A stretch of 64,000 bases of DNA from Artemisia argyi (lineage: Eukaryota > Streptophyta > Magnoliopsida > Asterales > Asteraceae), in the NCBI GenBank assembly GCA_030686995.1, contig CM060696.1, positions 11,483,487-11,547,486 of the forward strand. The letters run 5' to 3'. The notes beneath the pieces were generated by a model that did no database searches, was not told the origin of the DNA, and worked only from the letters and a program-made list of their open reading frames with translations. Of this stretch, positions 9,809-21,015 are shown piece after piece (the first letter of the stretch is position 1; each line of letters starts with the position of its first letter). A program made the translations under genes and the position numbers.

Positions 9809-9895
9809 TGAAATCAAGAAATGGAATGTGCACTTATGAATATGAATGAATGTATGATGTCAACTTTTACAAGCCGAGTATGAGCTTTATAATAT

Positions 9896-9908
9896 CCCTT
9901 ATATAATA
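9896..9908 (-). promoter_or_regulatory. Probable TATA box of the FIS1-like gene
   Basis: On the minus strand the sequence reads TATTATATAAGGG, about 90 bp upstream of the ATG at 9808, a usual plant TATA-to-start distance. Confidence 0.45.
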
Positions 9909-9914
9909 TAGGTT

Positions 9915-10470
9915 TTAATTTCTTGTAGCGTAATCTTTTGTTATATTTTGTTGTTTATCCTTTATAATTTGAACTTTAACTTATTGATATTATCCTTTGC
10001 AATGCGTCAAATGTGATACGCTCATCAGAATTACTGAACTTTTAATTTTCGAATGAAATGGAATTAGTTTTGTAAAAATGCACGACATAAAAAAAAATTA
10101 GGTGCTTAAGTTTGTCCAAAAAAAAAACACCAATTAAGGCAACTAACATCACTAGATATTGAAAAGCGTTTATTGAGAACTTACTTGGCAAAATTTTTAG
10201 AAAGTACGACAGATTTAAGCACAAAACTTTTAGATATTTGTCCAATACACCGAGTAAAATTTAACCCCAATATGCAACCTATCCAATCGCTCTAACTAAA
10301 GTGATTATGAGTATTCTCAATTAGTTCACTTCTGTATATAGTTGATGTGTTTATAAATTGATTGTTTAGCACAGGTCCGGTATTATTCTGGCAGGGGAGA
10401 AAATGTTGCCCGGTTCGGTATTTTCACAAGGTGAAGATTCATTTGCGTAAATCACGTTCAAAAACAGGAG
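9915..10470. other. Upstream flank, AT-rich, no gene seen
   Basis: No convincing coding sequence is seen. The open frames are AT-rich and short. Confidence 0.5.
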
Positions 10471-11324
10471 AGTAAATTTAGAGTTTTTTATATGAGCATT
10501 GCACTTTGAAAATTAATTTAACAAAATGTGTATTTCTAAAAATATTTATAAAAATAAGTAATATTTAAAAATTCAACCTGTAATCCTGTTGTAATAAGTA
10601 ATGCCACGTCTATAAACAACTAATACATTAAATTCGATTGTGTGAATGTTTAGAGACGTCTATAATTATAACCAACAAAATGTGATTTGTACACGACACT
10701 TTGAGCTCATATATAGTCTCATACACAGAGCAAATGTAGAGTAAATGTTCATGGACCTTTATACCCACATGTACACCACCTCATACATATGAACTAACTG
10801 CGAGTCTGTGAGAAAATAAATGCCAAACAGATTTACTTTTATGCATGCGCGGTTTTGGGCCGGCGCACCATCAGCAACCGAGTCGGGCCCAACCCACTAA
10901 GGAGCACTAAATTTTTTTATACCCATTATATGTACTAGGCCCAACCCACTAAGGGTCCCTAAAAATAAACCCTATTAATCATTTATCCAAAAAGTCAAAA
11001 ACGATTGTAAAGAGATGAAGGCCTGAAGCACTGAAGCTTTGCTTTCAATAATCTATCTCTATCTTAAATAATAACTAAGGTTACAAATTAAAACTTTCAA
11101 CTAGTTATCAATTTTAATTTTTTTTAGTTATCAATTTTGCCTAGTTATCAATTTTTTATTTTATTTTTTTATTTTTATTTTTTTACTTTTTTTTTTGCAT
11201 AATTGTAAATTGTATACATATACTGATATACAGTATATACTCAAATTGAGTAATTGATATTTGACAAATGACAAATTGTTAAATAATGTTATTTTTTTTT
11301 CATATGTAGTTGCTTAAAAAAATT

Positions 11325-11540
11325 ATGCCTCCTAAACAAGCATCCGGTAGTTTAAAACGAAAAATAAAAGTAAAACAAGTAGCGCTTATAAAGTTTCAAA
11401 AAGGGGCTATGAATAAATTTCTCAAAAAACAAGATGCGGGTCCTTCTAATGTTGATGAACAAAATGATGGTAATGGAAATGACAATGTGGAAGATGTTAG
11501 TAATGATAATGTTGATGTAATACTTTTGTTGCAAGAATGA
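11325..11540 (+). pseudogene. hAT/ZMYM-type transposase N-terminal fragment
   Basis: From ATG 11325 the frame encodes MPPKQASGSLKRK, a basic segment, AMNKFLKKQDAGPSN and then an acidic asparagine-rich stretch. I recognise this as the usual N-terminus of plant 'zinc finger MYM-type protein 1-like' (hAT dimerisation-domain) proteins. Those run to several hundred residues. Here only about 70 remain, followed by poly(T) and noncoding DNA, so it is a truncated copy. Confidence 0.5.
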
Positions 11541-11919
11541 TTTTTGTTCGTATTTTTTGCTTTTCGTACTTGATTATAGTTTATGAATATTATAATATAG
11601 GGGCATTTTTTTTTTTTTTTCGTGCCGGGCCTAATTTTTTTTTGACGTTCTTAGCACCGCACTTGCTTTTATGTATATGGAGTAAAAAGTTCTGTATCTT
11701 CCAGTAGTGTTTGGAAGAGTTAACAAATTTTATTCTTCTTTGAACAATGATGAATATCCTTCGTGAGTGTTGGGTACTTGGGTTCACTGTCTTCCTTAAC
11801 AGTACCATGGTTTCATGTAATTAAGGTTTATCTAGACTATTTACTTTTTAACCCTACACAAGATGATACAAAAAAAGTTACTTGCATTTGCTAAAAGCCT
11901 CTTTTAAAAAATCTACTAA

Positions 11920-12157
11920 GGGTCTACTTGGTTCAAAGTGGGTAAAGGGAAAAGGTAAGGGTAAGGGAATGCAAAAGGATGAGTGAGGTGGGTAATCAAT
12001 ACCTTACCCCCTAATTTACTCTATAATGCTCGATTACCCAGTACGGGGTAATCAATCCCTTACCTCTAATTAACCAAGCACAAATATTTGAAAGAGGTGG
12101 GCCCAAATTAATACCTTACCCATTCCTCACTCCCTCTTAACCCCCACCAAGCACCCC
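11920..12157. mobile_element. Tourist-like (PIF/Harbinger) MITE with TAA TSD
   Basis: The left end GGGTCTACTTGGT and the right end ACCAAGCACCCC form an imperfect terminal inverted repeat. TAA stands on both sides (11917-11919 and 12158-12160). The 238-bp interior is self-complementary in tracts such as GGTAAGG and CCTTACC. Ends and 3-bp target fit PIF/Harbinger MITEs. Confidence 0.75.
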
Positions 12158-12599
12158 TAATTTTTGGATGAAAAACTACGTATTCCAGATATCTATCGGA
12201 CAATAGGAACAACGTACTACTAACTGGTTGCCAAAATTTCAAGGTTATTGGAAGGATGCTGGTAAGAATTTTTAAATATTACTTATTTTCATAAATATTT
12301 TTAAAAGTACTACTTTTGTTAAATTAATTTTCAAAGTGCAATGCCCATATAAAAAACTCGGTAAATTTGCATTATTTATCTAAACAAGCATTTTGACCCT
12401 CTCTCTTCTATTTTTTTAATATATGTACACTACGTTATGCATCGAGACCTACATATATTGACTGGTCAACACTTGTAATTGATATTGTCCTTAAAACACC
12501 CTTATATTAAAAGTATAATTTGTAAATTACAATGTACAAATAAAACAAGCTGCTAAAATCTTTTCCTAAAATTTGTAAGACATTTCATGAATGTATAGT

Positions 12600-12790
12600 A
12601 GGTACCCGCACGTTGCAGCGGCGGATACCCTAAAATAAATGTTAATGACATCAAAAAGAAAAAGTGATAGCTAAGAGTTGTAAACTTTTCGGGCTCGAGC
12701 CCGTTGGCCCGTGCTCGTTCGGGATTGAGCTCGTTTGTCCCGTGCCCATTCAGGCTCAAGCCCATTTGGCCAGTTGCCCGTTCGGACTTG
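12600..12790. repeat. GC-rich imperfect repeats
   Basis: A GC-rich island in AT-rich DNA. It includes ACCCGCACGTTGCAGCGGCGG at 12602-12630, a motif often seen near transposon ends, and imperfect GGCTCGAGCCCGTTGGCCCG-like units at 12690-12780. No gene is supported. Confidence 0.4.
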
Positions 12791-12929
12791 AATATTTGTA
12801 TAATGTGCTTTATTTTTTGTATTAGTGACATTTAATGAATTGTGTTTAAGTTGGTTGTGCAATATGCTTTATAGTTTGTATTTCTTATGTAAGTGGTGTT
12901 TTAATAACTGCATTAATTGTATTTATTGA

Positions 12930-13170
12930 CCAGTTTATTAATGTTAGTAAATGTATTTTAGTTAGTTGTACTTTTAGCTTAAAAACTTGTAACGCTGAAT
13001 TTTAAGTATTTCTATTTAAAGATTGTATTTAATGTTAGAAAATATACTTTAATTAGTAGTATTTTTATCTTGAGAACTTGTAATTGTATTTAATGTTAAA
13101 AAATATGTTTTAATTAGTTGTACTTTTAGCTTAAAAACTTGCAATAACTAATTTTAAATATTTCTTTTTT
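12930..13170. repeat. AT-rich imperfect tandem repeat, about three copies
   Basis: A unit containing AATGTTAGAAAATAT, TTTAATTAGT and CTTAAAAACTTG recurs three times with a variable period of 60-110 bp. It is noncoding. Confidence 0.6.
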
Positions 13171-13524
13171 TAGAAGGCCTAAATGCTTTATAAGATAGTA
13201 TGATATCTTAAATAACACAACATTTTTATTACATATGCCATAAAAATAACAAAACTAACTCCAAAAAATACACATGGTTTCTTATGTTCCAACTTTCAAA
13301 ATTATAAGAAAAGAAAAAAGAGTCGGAAGTGGACTCACATAAAATATCATCATCTCAAAACTTCAACAGTTTACCATGCATGCAAATATATTTTCGTCAT
13401 CTATTAAGTAATTGTCATTGTAAATAAATACTAATAAAAAAAACTTTGTTCGTTGAAATTTCAAATACAGTGCAAGCGTTTTCTAATATGGGAAAACTGT
13501 GACTCATTCTTTTTAATCTAAATA

Positions 13525-13863
13525 GTGGGTGAGCTCGGCAACTTAAATGCCTTATTTTCTGTGTGTTTGTGCGTTTCTATAAAGGTACAACGATCAACTT
13601 TAGAAGTTCACATTTATGGGTTTATTTCAAAAAACTTAGGGACCATGAGCGTTAAAAAGCTTCAAATGTATGAATTTGGTTCACCAAAAGAAGTTACGAG
13701 CAAAAGAAATATGTTTAGGTATAGTTTCACGGCCGATTTATGTCATGTGTTCCGGTTTTTTTCATTACTTGTAATCGTAGGCACGTACCCATATTTTGCG
13801 CAAATAGTCAAGCTTTTCACTTTTAACCTAAAAGGGAAAAATTATGGCTTCAATAAGTTTTAA
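13525..13863 (+). CDS. Hypothetical 112-aa ORF, doubtful
   Basis: The ORF runs from ATG (13525) to TAA in AT-rich sequence. A hydrophobic stretch (FRFFSLLVIVGTYPYF) lies near residues 77-92. No family is recognised and no promoter or splice signal supports it. It may be chance. Confidence 0.15.
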   Translation: MGELGNLNALFSVCLCVSIKVQRSTLEVHIYGFISKNLGTMSVKKLQMYEFGSPKEVTSKRNMFRYSFTADLCHVFRFFSLLVIVGTYPYFAQIVKLFTFNLKGKNYGFNKF

Positions 13864-13969
13864 CATTGTTAGTTAACAAAGGCCCGCAAGCCTGTTGGGT
13901 TCGACCCGTTTAGTTGCTAGGTTTTGTTTAGGTTTAGCCACTATTTATTCTCTTGAAATCTATCTTTTT

Positions 13970-14170
13970 TGGACGGAAATTGTGGCTACATGGCTTCTAG
14001 CCCAGAAGGCGTAGCGAGCCCACACAACCAGGTTGAGTTCAACCCAGAAGGCAATGACACCATTCCCTTTACGCACGCGGGAGGAAACCCCTATCGCCCT
14101 AGACAAAATTCGAACTTGAGACCTTACCTAGGAGGGTAAAACCTCCATACCGCTAGACCAGAGGCCCGTT
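13970..14170 (-). mobile_element. tRNA-derived SINE
   Basis: On the minus strand the head reads GGCCTCTGGTCTAGCGGTAT (pol III A box TGGTCTAGCGG). About 45 nt later comes AAGTTCGAAT (B box), then a tRNA-unrelated body of about 120 bp and an A-rich tail near 13962. This is the layout of plant tRNA-derived SINEs. It is not a functional tRNA, because the cloverleaf is not maintained. Confidence 0.75.
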
Positions 14171-15340
14171 GGTAATATATTGAATCTATTGAATCTGAAT
14201 AATATAATTTAGTTTCTCTCTTGTTTCTACATTGTATCATAGCCATGAATCCATGCATATATGTTTGGTATTTGATATTAGTAAGCATACCCATTATGAG
14301 TTTTATAACCCAAATGGCATATTTTTTTTGCCAACTCCCTTTTCGAGAACACGTGTTTATACCCTGATAAGTGGGTACTTAGAGAGGTGGGTGTGGACTT
14401 GCTCATCCCTCGCCATGCCAACATGGCGCATCTCCTCATGGCTAGTCACCACACCCCCTTAACCTCCTCATAGCTCCTTATGTCCTCCTTATTCGTTTGC
14501 ATGTACGGCGAAGAGAAAAATATGACATTTGTCCTTTTTTTTTTCTTTTCTTTTTGTGAGTGGTAAATAAAATAGAGGTATAAGTGGTGGGCCCCAAATG
14601 AGTAAGTTGAGGTTAGTTATGAGTGAGGAGGGGTTAGTTGTGAAGAGGTGTTGGGGTGATGTGGCACCCGTGAGCCCCACTCTGTTCTAGAGTTATTTTT
14701 AGAAATGAAAGTAAAGAAAAGTAATGAAAAGTAATGAAGTAAAGTGAAAGGAAAAGTAAACGGAAGAAACCTATTAGTTATTTTGTGTTCTTGAGATGAG
14801 AAGAAAATGAATGAAATGCATGTTTATAAAGTTTAACATTAAATAATAAAAGCTAGTAAAATTACACTTACACCCTTTTATTAATATTTATTGTTTGCAA
14901 AATCTGGTAATTAAAGTTGGATGAAAAGGACAATCTAGTCATTTTAAAGTAATTAAAGGAACTTCCCTACTTTTCATCCCAAAAGTGGGACGTAAGTTGT
15001 GCTTCAAAAATTCAAAGAGAATCATCCCTTTTCACTTTCTTTACCTACCTTTACTTCTCCCCAAAATTCTTGAGAACACCACTTTTTTAGTTCATTTCAC
15101 TTTCACCTCTTTTCTTTCTATTTACACAACTAAAGAACACACTGTAAGTGAGGAGGTGAATGCTCGTTGCCACACTCACTCCTCTTACGATTATGATTCA
15201 CGTTCCTAGGCATAAATCTCTCTGAACAACGCGACGTTTCAGCTTTTATGTGATTCCTTTCTTAAGTTAATTACACGTTTAGAAAAGTGGGATCATAGTT
15301 AGTATTTTTATTGGTTGTTGTTTCCACGTAATTTCTTGTA
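14171..15340. other. Mixed noncoding DNA with purine- and pyrimidine-rich tracts
   Basis: Purine-rich (14700-14770) and pyrimidine-rich (15020-15120) tracts lie in opposite sense and share GTGTTCTTGAGA-like words. This suggests a decayed foldback element, but no ends could be defined. No gene is supported. Confidence 0.4.
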
Positions 15341-15342
15341 AA

Positions 15343-15356
15343 GGCTATAAATAGCC
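15343..15356 (+). promoter_or_regulatory. Candidate TATA box in an LTR-like context
   Basis: GGCTATAAATAGCC is followed about 15 bp later by a CAATAAAG polyadenylation-like word. That spacing is typical of a short LTR, but no repeat partner exists in this window. Confidence 0.3.
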
Positions 15357-15399
15357 TTTGCTTTATTCAATAAAGATATCATATAACCACAACTACACT

Positions 15400-17290
15400 T
15401 CGTCTCTTTTGTGCTCATTTCTGTTCTTATTTCTGGACTGATATGTATCCTTCAAAGTTGACAGCTTCCACAGCATCAAACTCTCACACTGATATACACA
15501 AGCACTGGAACCTGGAGTATGCGCATTGTCCTTGGTGGTATCATGAATGTAATTAAGTGTTATAACATCATTGTTTGGCTTGGCCTGAAAAATAATAAGG
15601 GAAATGAGTTTGTTAGAGTAGAAGTGAACTAAAGAGATACGAATATTGAGCAAAGGCTGATACAGTTGAACTAAAATATGCATATAATTCATGTACCCGC
15701 AACCAATTTTGACCCATTTCTGTACCCCGGGAATACCAAAACATCACCTATTAATAACATTAGTTAGCCTACTTGAATACAAAGTTGCTGAAACTTAGCA
15801 CGCAGAAAACCACCAACAAAGTCACAATCTTTAAACTACATATAAAGCCATACACTTTGACAAAGCTTCATATACAAAGAGCAAAATGTTTCCAGGAACT
15901 TTGCAAGTTATACAGTTAAGCTCCTATACTGTATAGAACACATTCCTGACTTAGAAATATTTAAACAACTGACTGATACAGAACAGCCAACCAACTGATA
16001 CAATGACGTCTATGAAGAGACTTAATTCACATCCTAAGGGTATTAAAGAAAAATATATTATGCAAGACTAGAGATATGCACCAAACTAGAAAGCTAAGGG
16101 TCATAAAGATCCACAGATTCCATTGGAGTAAACGTCACAAATAAATTAAAAGTTTACAATATGTAGGTATAGTGTAGCATATGAACCAGCTCAGCTAACT
16201 TCCATGTTCCATCTAACAAAGATTATTGCATATAAGTGTCCATAGATCAACAAGAACTTACACTACAGTCTACAGAGATGAATTGGCTTGTTTAAAAATA
16301 TAGAACAGTCAACATATGAACACACCTTCGGACTCTTAATAGCACTCGTTTCCCGCCTCTTTCTTTTCTGTCTCTTGCGAAAATGGTGGATACAAATATA
16401 GAACAGTCAACATATGAACACACCTCCAAAAGCATAAGAATATGGCCAAACCACATAACATGACAAAGCGGTTTCTTATTTGGAACGTAATGCTTCATTA
16501 ATCTTAAGCTATGAACAACGCCATCCATCTAGATTTCCCATGATTGCTTCATATTGTATTCTTTCATTACCCATAATTCATTAGGAAGTAATTCGATCAT
16601 GTCTAAATACACACAAACAGTCTTTCAAAGTCCCCAAACGCATTGACGAGTCTTGAGCAACATTTCATTGGTACCGCAAATTAAGCTTGTAATAAGCATT
16701 CCCTTCTTTCTTATGCTTCCCCTCAGTCCAAAAACGCAATAAACTATCTTTCTAGATGAATTCACATCAATATTACCCTAAAAAAAGTATAGCATAACTG
16801 CATAAGTGATGCTCATAAACACAACAGGGCAACCATTTTGTAATATATCAAACTACGTACCCTAGCAAACACACTGACAGAATCCCAATCATGCTTATAC
16901 TTTCAAAAAGAAAAATTACTAAATATACATTTGGAACGATAGGCTGAATTGTTTCATACAATCATACATTACAACGAATCAATCCAATTGGTAAGAAAAT
17001 TATTGAGCGGCTTTAACCATAATCACAGGTCTAAAAATGATTGAGCTGCTAGAAACTTTTATCTAGACTTGGTGTAGTGACTATAATCCATGATAATAAC
17101 GAGGTGCATAGGTTCGTGCTTTGTGGCTAAAATTAATGCTTATTTACAACAATTTTTTTGAGAAAATTTCTCACACACGCTCGTATGAGTTATAATTCAA
17201 TCTTTAGCTGCAACTTTAAATCATATGATTTATGAAATTCTCCTTTGAAGTAACATGTTGCGAGAGAAAAAAAAATGTGAGATCACTAGA
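15400..17290. other. Noncoding DNA, no recognised gene
   Basis: Both strands hold only short open frames. One exact 32-bp direct repeat is present at 16296-16327 and 16394-16425. Nothing matches a gene or element that I know. Confidence 0.45.
16296..16425. repeat. Exact 32-bp direct repeat, 98 bp apart
   Basis: The unit begins AAATATAGAACAGTCAAC and is the same at 16296-16327 and 16394-16425. It is a short local duplication. Confidence 0.75.
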
Positions 17291-17293
17291 TTT

Positions 17294-17935
17294 TTTTGCA
17301 TTAGAAGACATTTAAAAATTTATTCCATGATTGATGCATCCACGTGGAAAGAAAAAAAAATTAGAGACGTTCATCGGTTTGGTTAATATTGGGTTGTTCA
17401 GTTTATTCGGTTCGATTAATTTGGTTAAATTTTTTTGGGTAATATCGACAACCGACCCGAATCGAATTCAAATTTGATTAAAGCGAACTCAATAACAAAA
17501 AACAAACCAATTAACCCGAATTACTTAATTTTAATTATTTATTTATTTATATAAATTCAAAAATAAAAAATTAAAGTTTAAAAAATGTTATATTTTTTTA
17601 CTATAAAAGAGTTTTAATGGTCATTTTATGTATATAATATATATATAAAGAAATAAGAAATATATATTTATGTGAATTTGGTTTTTGGTTTAGATTGCCA
17701 AAACCACATCCAAACCGAAAACAGAATATTCAATTCGGTTTCTGTTCGGTTTTGACGAATTCGGTTTGATTACAAATTCTGTTTGATTTTTTTCTGCTTG
17801 ATTCAATTTTGGTTTTCGACTTTTCGGTACCTGTGGGTATTTATACGTATAAATACTTATTTACAATCATTTTTGCATTAGAGGAATTTAAAAATTCATT
17901 CCATCATTGATGCATGCATGTGGAGAGAAAAAAAT
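17294..17935. repeat. 60-bp direct repeats flanking a CGGTT-rich stretch
   Basis: Blocks 17294-17359 and 17871-17935 share TTTGCATTAGA, AATTTAAAAA and ATTGATGCAT in the same order. Between them, 17370-17830 is rich in CGGTTTGGTT/AACCGA-type words common in plant repeats. Confidence 0.55.
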
Positions 17936-18064
17936 ACAAGTATCGTTTTTGGCTAAAAAATATCGTTGTCATTTGGCTTCTGTGTGAACAATTGGCCGGC
18001 TTAGTCATGGGACTAAACCAAGTGATTGTGATTATTTGTATGTGTTAAAGTGCTAGGGTTACAT

Positions 18065-18152
<88 letters not shown>

Positions 18153-18304
18153 TGAGGATCAGGTACGTTTTTGTCTTTTAGTGCGGATGGTACGGACGAA
18201 TCTCAGCCCTCCATCTAGTCAACCATCTGAAAAAAGCGGAGTGGCAATATCGTAAATATCTCCTCTTTTTTTAAGATCATTACTATCGTATTAGCTTTTT
18301 TTCT

Positions 18305-19065
18305 GAAAAAATTCAAAAAAATCTGAAAAAATTAAAAAAATAAAGAGGACAACAAATAATTAAGAATCGCTGAAAAAAATTTCAAAAAAAAATCGTTTTC
18401 ATCGTTAAAGGTATTGTGATATCAGAATCTGATTTTGACTTTTTTACAAAAGTCAAGATCTGATCTTGACAAAGTCAAGATCTGATCTTGACAAAGTCAA
18501 GATCAGATCTTGACTTTTGTAAAAAAGTCAAAATCAGATTCTGAAAACTTTTTTTTTAATAAAAAATTTAATATCACAATAACTTTTTTAATATCGTAAA
18601 AACTTTTTCTTAATAAAAATTATTAATATCGCCGTAACTATCATGCTTTCTTAATATCAAAGTTAATATCGCCGTAACTTTTTTACTATCGTAATAAAAA
18701 AAGTCAAGATCAGAATCAGATTCTGATATCACATAAACTTTTTTACTATCGTAATAAAAAAAGTCAAAATCAGATTCTGATATCACATAAACTTTTTTGC
18801 TATCGTAATAAAAAAAGTCAAGATCAGGCTCATAATATTGTTAATATCACGGTACCACTCATAATATCGTTAATATCACATTAGCACTCATAATCAAAAA
18901 AGAAAAAAGTGCTCAGAAAAATCTGAAAAAATAAAAAAATAAAAGAACACAACTAGAGTAAGGATCGCTGAGAAGGAAAAAATCAAAAAAATCGTTTTCA
19001 TGATCAATTGGTACCGTGATATTAGCGTCAGATCTTGACTTTTTTACAAAAAGTCAAGATTAGAT
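18305..19065. repeat. Internal direct and palindromic repeats of the AT-flanked core
   Basis: Segments around 18305-18480 and 18910-19065 are diverged direct copies (AAAATCTGAAAAAAT, GGATCGCTGA, AAATCGTTTTCAT). Between them a unit with ATATCACATAAACTTTTTT and CTATCGTAATAAAA repeats at about 54 bp near 18715-18820. Palindromes of AAGTCAAGATCTGATCTTG sit at 18450-18530. Confidence 0.7.
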
Positions 19066-19129
19066 CTGGAATGGGCGGTCCAGATCCATCCGCACGTCCG
19101 CACTAAAAAATTGTATCTGCACGTGATCC

Positions 19130-19195
<66 letters not shown>

Positions 19196-19246
19196 AAACG
19201 TTTATGAGGAATATACGAAACACTTTTATTATCCTACGGTTTACAA

Positions 19247-19275
19247 CTAGTTATAATGCTCGCGCGTGCGCGGGT
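19247..19275 (-). mobile_element. Helitron-like 3' terminus, minus strand
   Basis: On the minus strand ACCCGCGCACGCGCGAG can form a GC-rich hairpin, followed by CATTATAA, CTAG and T. This matches plant Helitron 3' ends. The partner 5' end was not found. Confidence 0.4.
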
Positions 19276-19716
19276 TTTTTTTAATTTCTTGAATCGTATA
19301 TTATTTATTAAAAAAACAAATAATTTAATCTTTGTTTTGTTTGATTTATAATGTTTAATTATAGTTTTTTATTATTAAAAATAATTATTTAAAATTTTTA
19401 ATCTTATTATTAATTGCATCTTATCTATATTTTTTGTATTTATCTTCTACTTATATTATGGATAAATATAAAATGTTACCTAATAAAAAAATAATTTTTT
19501 TAAATAAAATTATTACTAAATAAAGTATGAATCCATTTTTTTGAAATGAAAAATTCCTAATAAATGTTTTGTTTTATTATATAAAAGATATATATAGGGA
19601 TGTAACCCTAGGACTTTAACCCATACAAATAATCACTTGGGCCTAACATAAAATATGACTAACATAGCTAGCATCCCTCACACCAAAAAGAAAAATGGCA
19701 CCTTAATAAGAAATCA

Positions 19717-19787
19717 ATGCTATTTCTCTTAGCAACCATTCTTCTTATTTGTTCTTCCTTTGCAGATGATGACCTCTCTTCAACAAG
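19717..19787 (+). pseudogene. Orphan signal-peptide exon
   Basis: From ATG 19717 the exon encodes MLFLLATILLICSSFADDDL and ends at a GTATGG donor at 19788. The hydrophobic core and the A-D-D-D cleavage region look like a secretory signal. Downstream sequence soon turns noncoding and reaches a copia fragment, so the rest of the gene is missing or far off. The family is unknown. Confidence 0.3.
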
Positions 19788-19799
19788 GTATGGACATAT

Positions 19800-20394
19800 A
19801 AATCTTTGTTATTCTTACTAGTATAAATTAACGTTAAAACAAATATTAGATTCCACGATTGAGTCACAAACACTTCCAATAGATCCCCCTTTCCCAGTCA
19901 GATATTACCATTAGTTGGTATCGCACAAAAAGTAACTTCTCATAGACTCGTAACGGGTGGCATGATTTTAAGGGGTTACTTACTTCGTAAGAAACAAACA
20001 TTTTGGTAGCTACCAGAAATATCACCACGAGCTAACAAGACTTGATTTATTTTGATAGTCCACTATGACCCTACTGATGTTCCATGTAAAATAACCAGAT
20101 GGGTTGAACCCTTTTAGAGGATTAGGAAAAAAACAAAACAAAACAAAAAACTTTCAAAAATATATGTATGAGGGTTTCATGTAATCTATTGCATCCATGC
20201 AACCTACCAAAACCGAGAGGGTTTCATAGTTGAACCCAACTTGTTTATGATGAAGTTATTTAAACCAAACTTGTTTTGAAAATGCTTTTGTACATCTAAA
20301 GTCCCCCCCCCCCCCCTCCCCCCTCCTTTCTTTTATTTATTCACTTTTGCTTCAAGATTATACACACACTTCTTTCTCCAAATCCCGATCATCA
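19800..20394. other. Noncoding DNA with a poly(C) tract
   Basis: No supported gene is seen. A C-rich run occupies 20303-20328 and may be a sequencing-difficult site. Confidence 0.5.
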
Positions 20395-21015
20395 TAACCT
20401 GACAACCTTTGATGACCTTGATTCTACCCTTCTACATTTTCACAGTATAACCCTCTTTATCAAGAGTACCCAATGAAATCGAACTTCTTCTTTACCCTAG
20501 AACATACCTAATATCTTCCGGCATAAAGTTTGATCTATCATTCAACTATATCTTCACTTTTCCTATCCTTTTGATAGTGCATGGCTTGTTATCACCTAAC
20601 TGAATCAAACCACTATCAAAACCCTTAAAGTCATACTAGAAATCCCTTCTAGGTGTCATAGATAAGACCCACTTGAATCCATTACCAATTCAGTCATCTC
20701 ATCATTCCCGACTACCACCAAGGCTTCTCTAAAGTAGGCGTTACCACCGTCATTAAAAGAACCAGAATTCTGATCATGCTTACCCTTCTTGGTGAACCCA
20801 CTTAACTTTTTTCATTGGACAATCACTCTTCGTATGACCCTGAAAATGACATATGAAGCACTTGAGTTTACCAGTTCCACCTCTTGACTTAAATTGTGAA
20901 CTTCCACCAGAACGAGCTTTACCTAAGTGATTTGACCTTCCCCTTACAAATAACCCATCACCAGTTTCTTCCTTTGTGCCTTCAGTTCGTTTCTTTAACT
21001 CTCTTGACACTTCTG
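20395..21015 (-). pseudogene. Decayed copia gag-protease fragment
   Basis: The minus strand matches the copia ORF at 6264-7988 from SRELKKRTE through the CCHC knuckle (CFICHFQGHTKSDC) to the protease and its C-terminal KVIKGC segment. Several stops and frame changes interrupt it, and the protease aspartate motif reads MDSSG. It has no LTRs here. It is an older relative of the intact element in this window. Confidence 0.8.

Larger units (their letters stand above)
10473..12368. mobile_element. Composite region bounded by a 100-bp inverted repeat
   Basis: Arms at 10473-10574 and 12266-12368 are inverted copies with roughly 85-90% identity by eye. Shared blocks include GCATTGCACTTTGAAAATTA and AAATAAGTAATATTTAAAAA. 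Between them lie a hAT/ZMYM N-terminal fragment and a Tourist-like MITE. The arms could be the ends of one large TIR element or two copies of one short repeat in opposite orientation. No flanking target duplication was recognised. Confidence 0.6.
18018..19640. mobile_element. Composite element: outer inverted repeats, (AT)n arrays, inner repeat-rich core
   Basis: Outer arms 18018-18066 and 19598-19640 are inverted copies (left AGTGATT, ATTATTTGTATG, GGGTTACATCC). Inside lie (AT)n at 18067-18150, a core at 18151-19134 and (AT)n at 19135-19192. The core starts GGTGAGGATCA and ends TGATCCTCACT, an imperfect terminal inverted repeat that also shares TTTTAGTGCGGA. No transposase is visible. Insertion into a TA array would fit Micron- or mariner-like MITEs. 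The outer arms may belong to an older host element. Confidence 0.55.

Noticed and set aside
12553..12862. Minus-strand frames with repeated NGLEPE/ERAR words
   Set aside because: They follow a GC-rich degenerate repeat (12690-12780) and have no domain or promoter.
14125..14170. tRNA gene on the minus strand
   Set aside because: A and B boxes are present, but no cloverleaf, anticodon arm or terminator follows. It is the head of a SINE.
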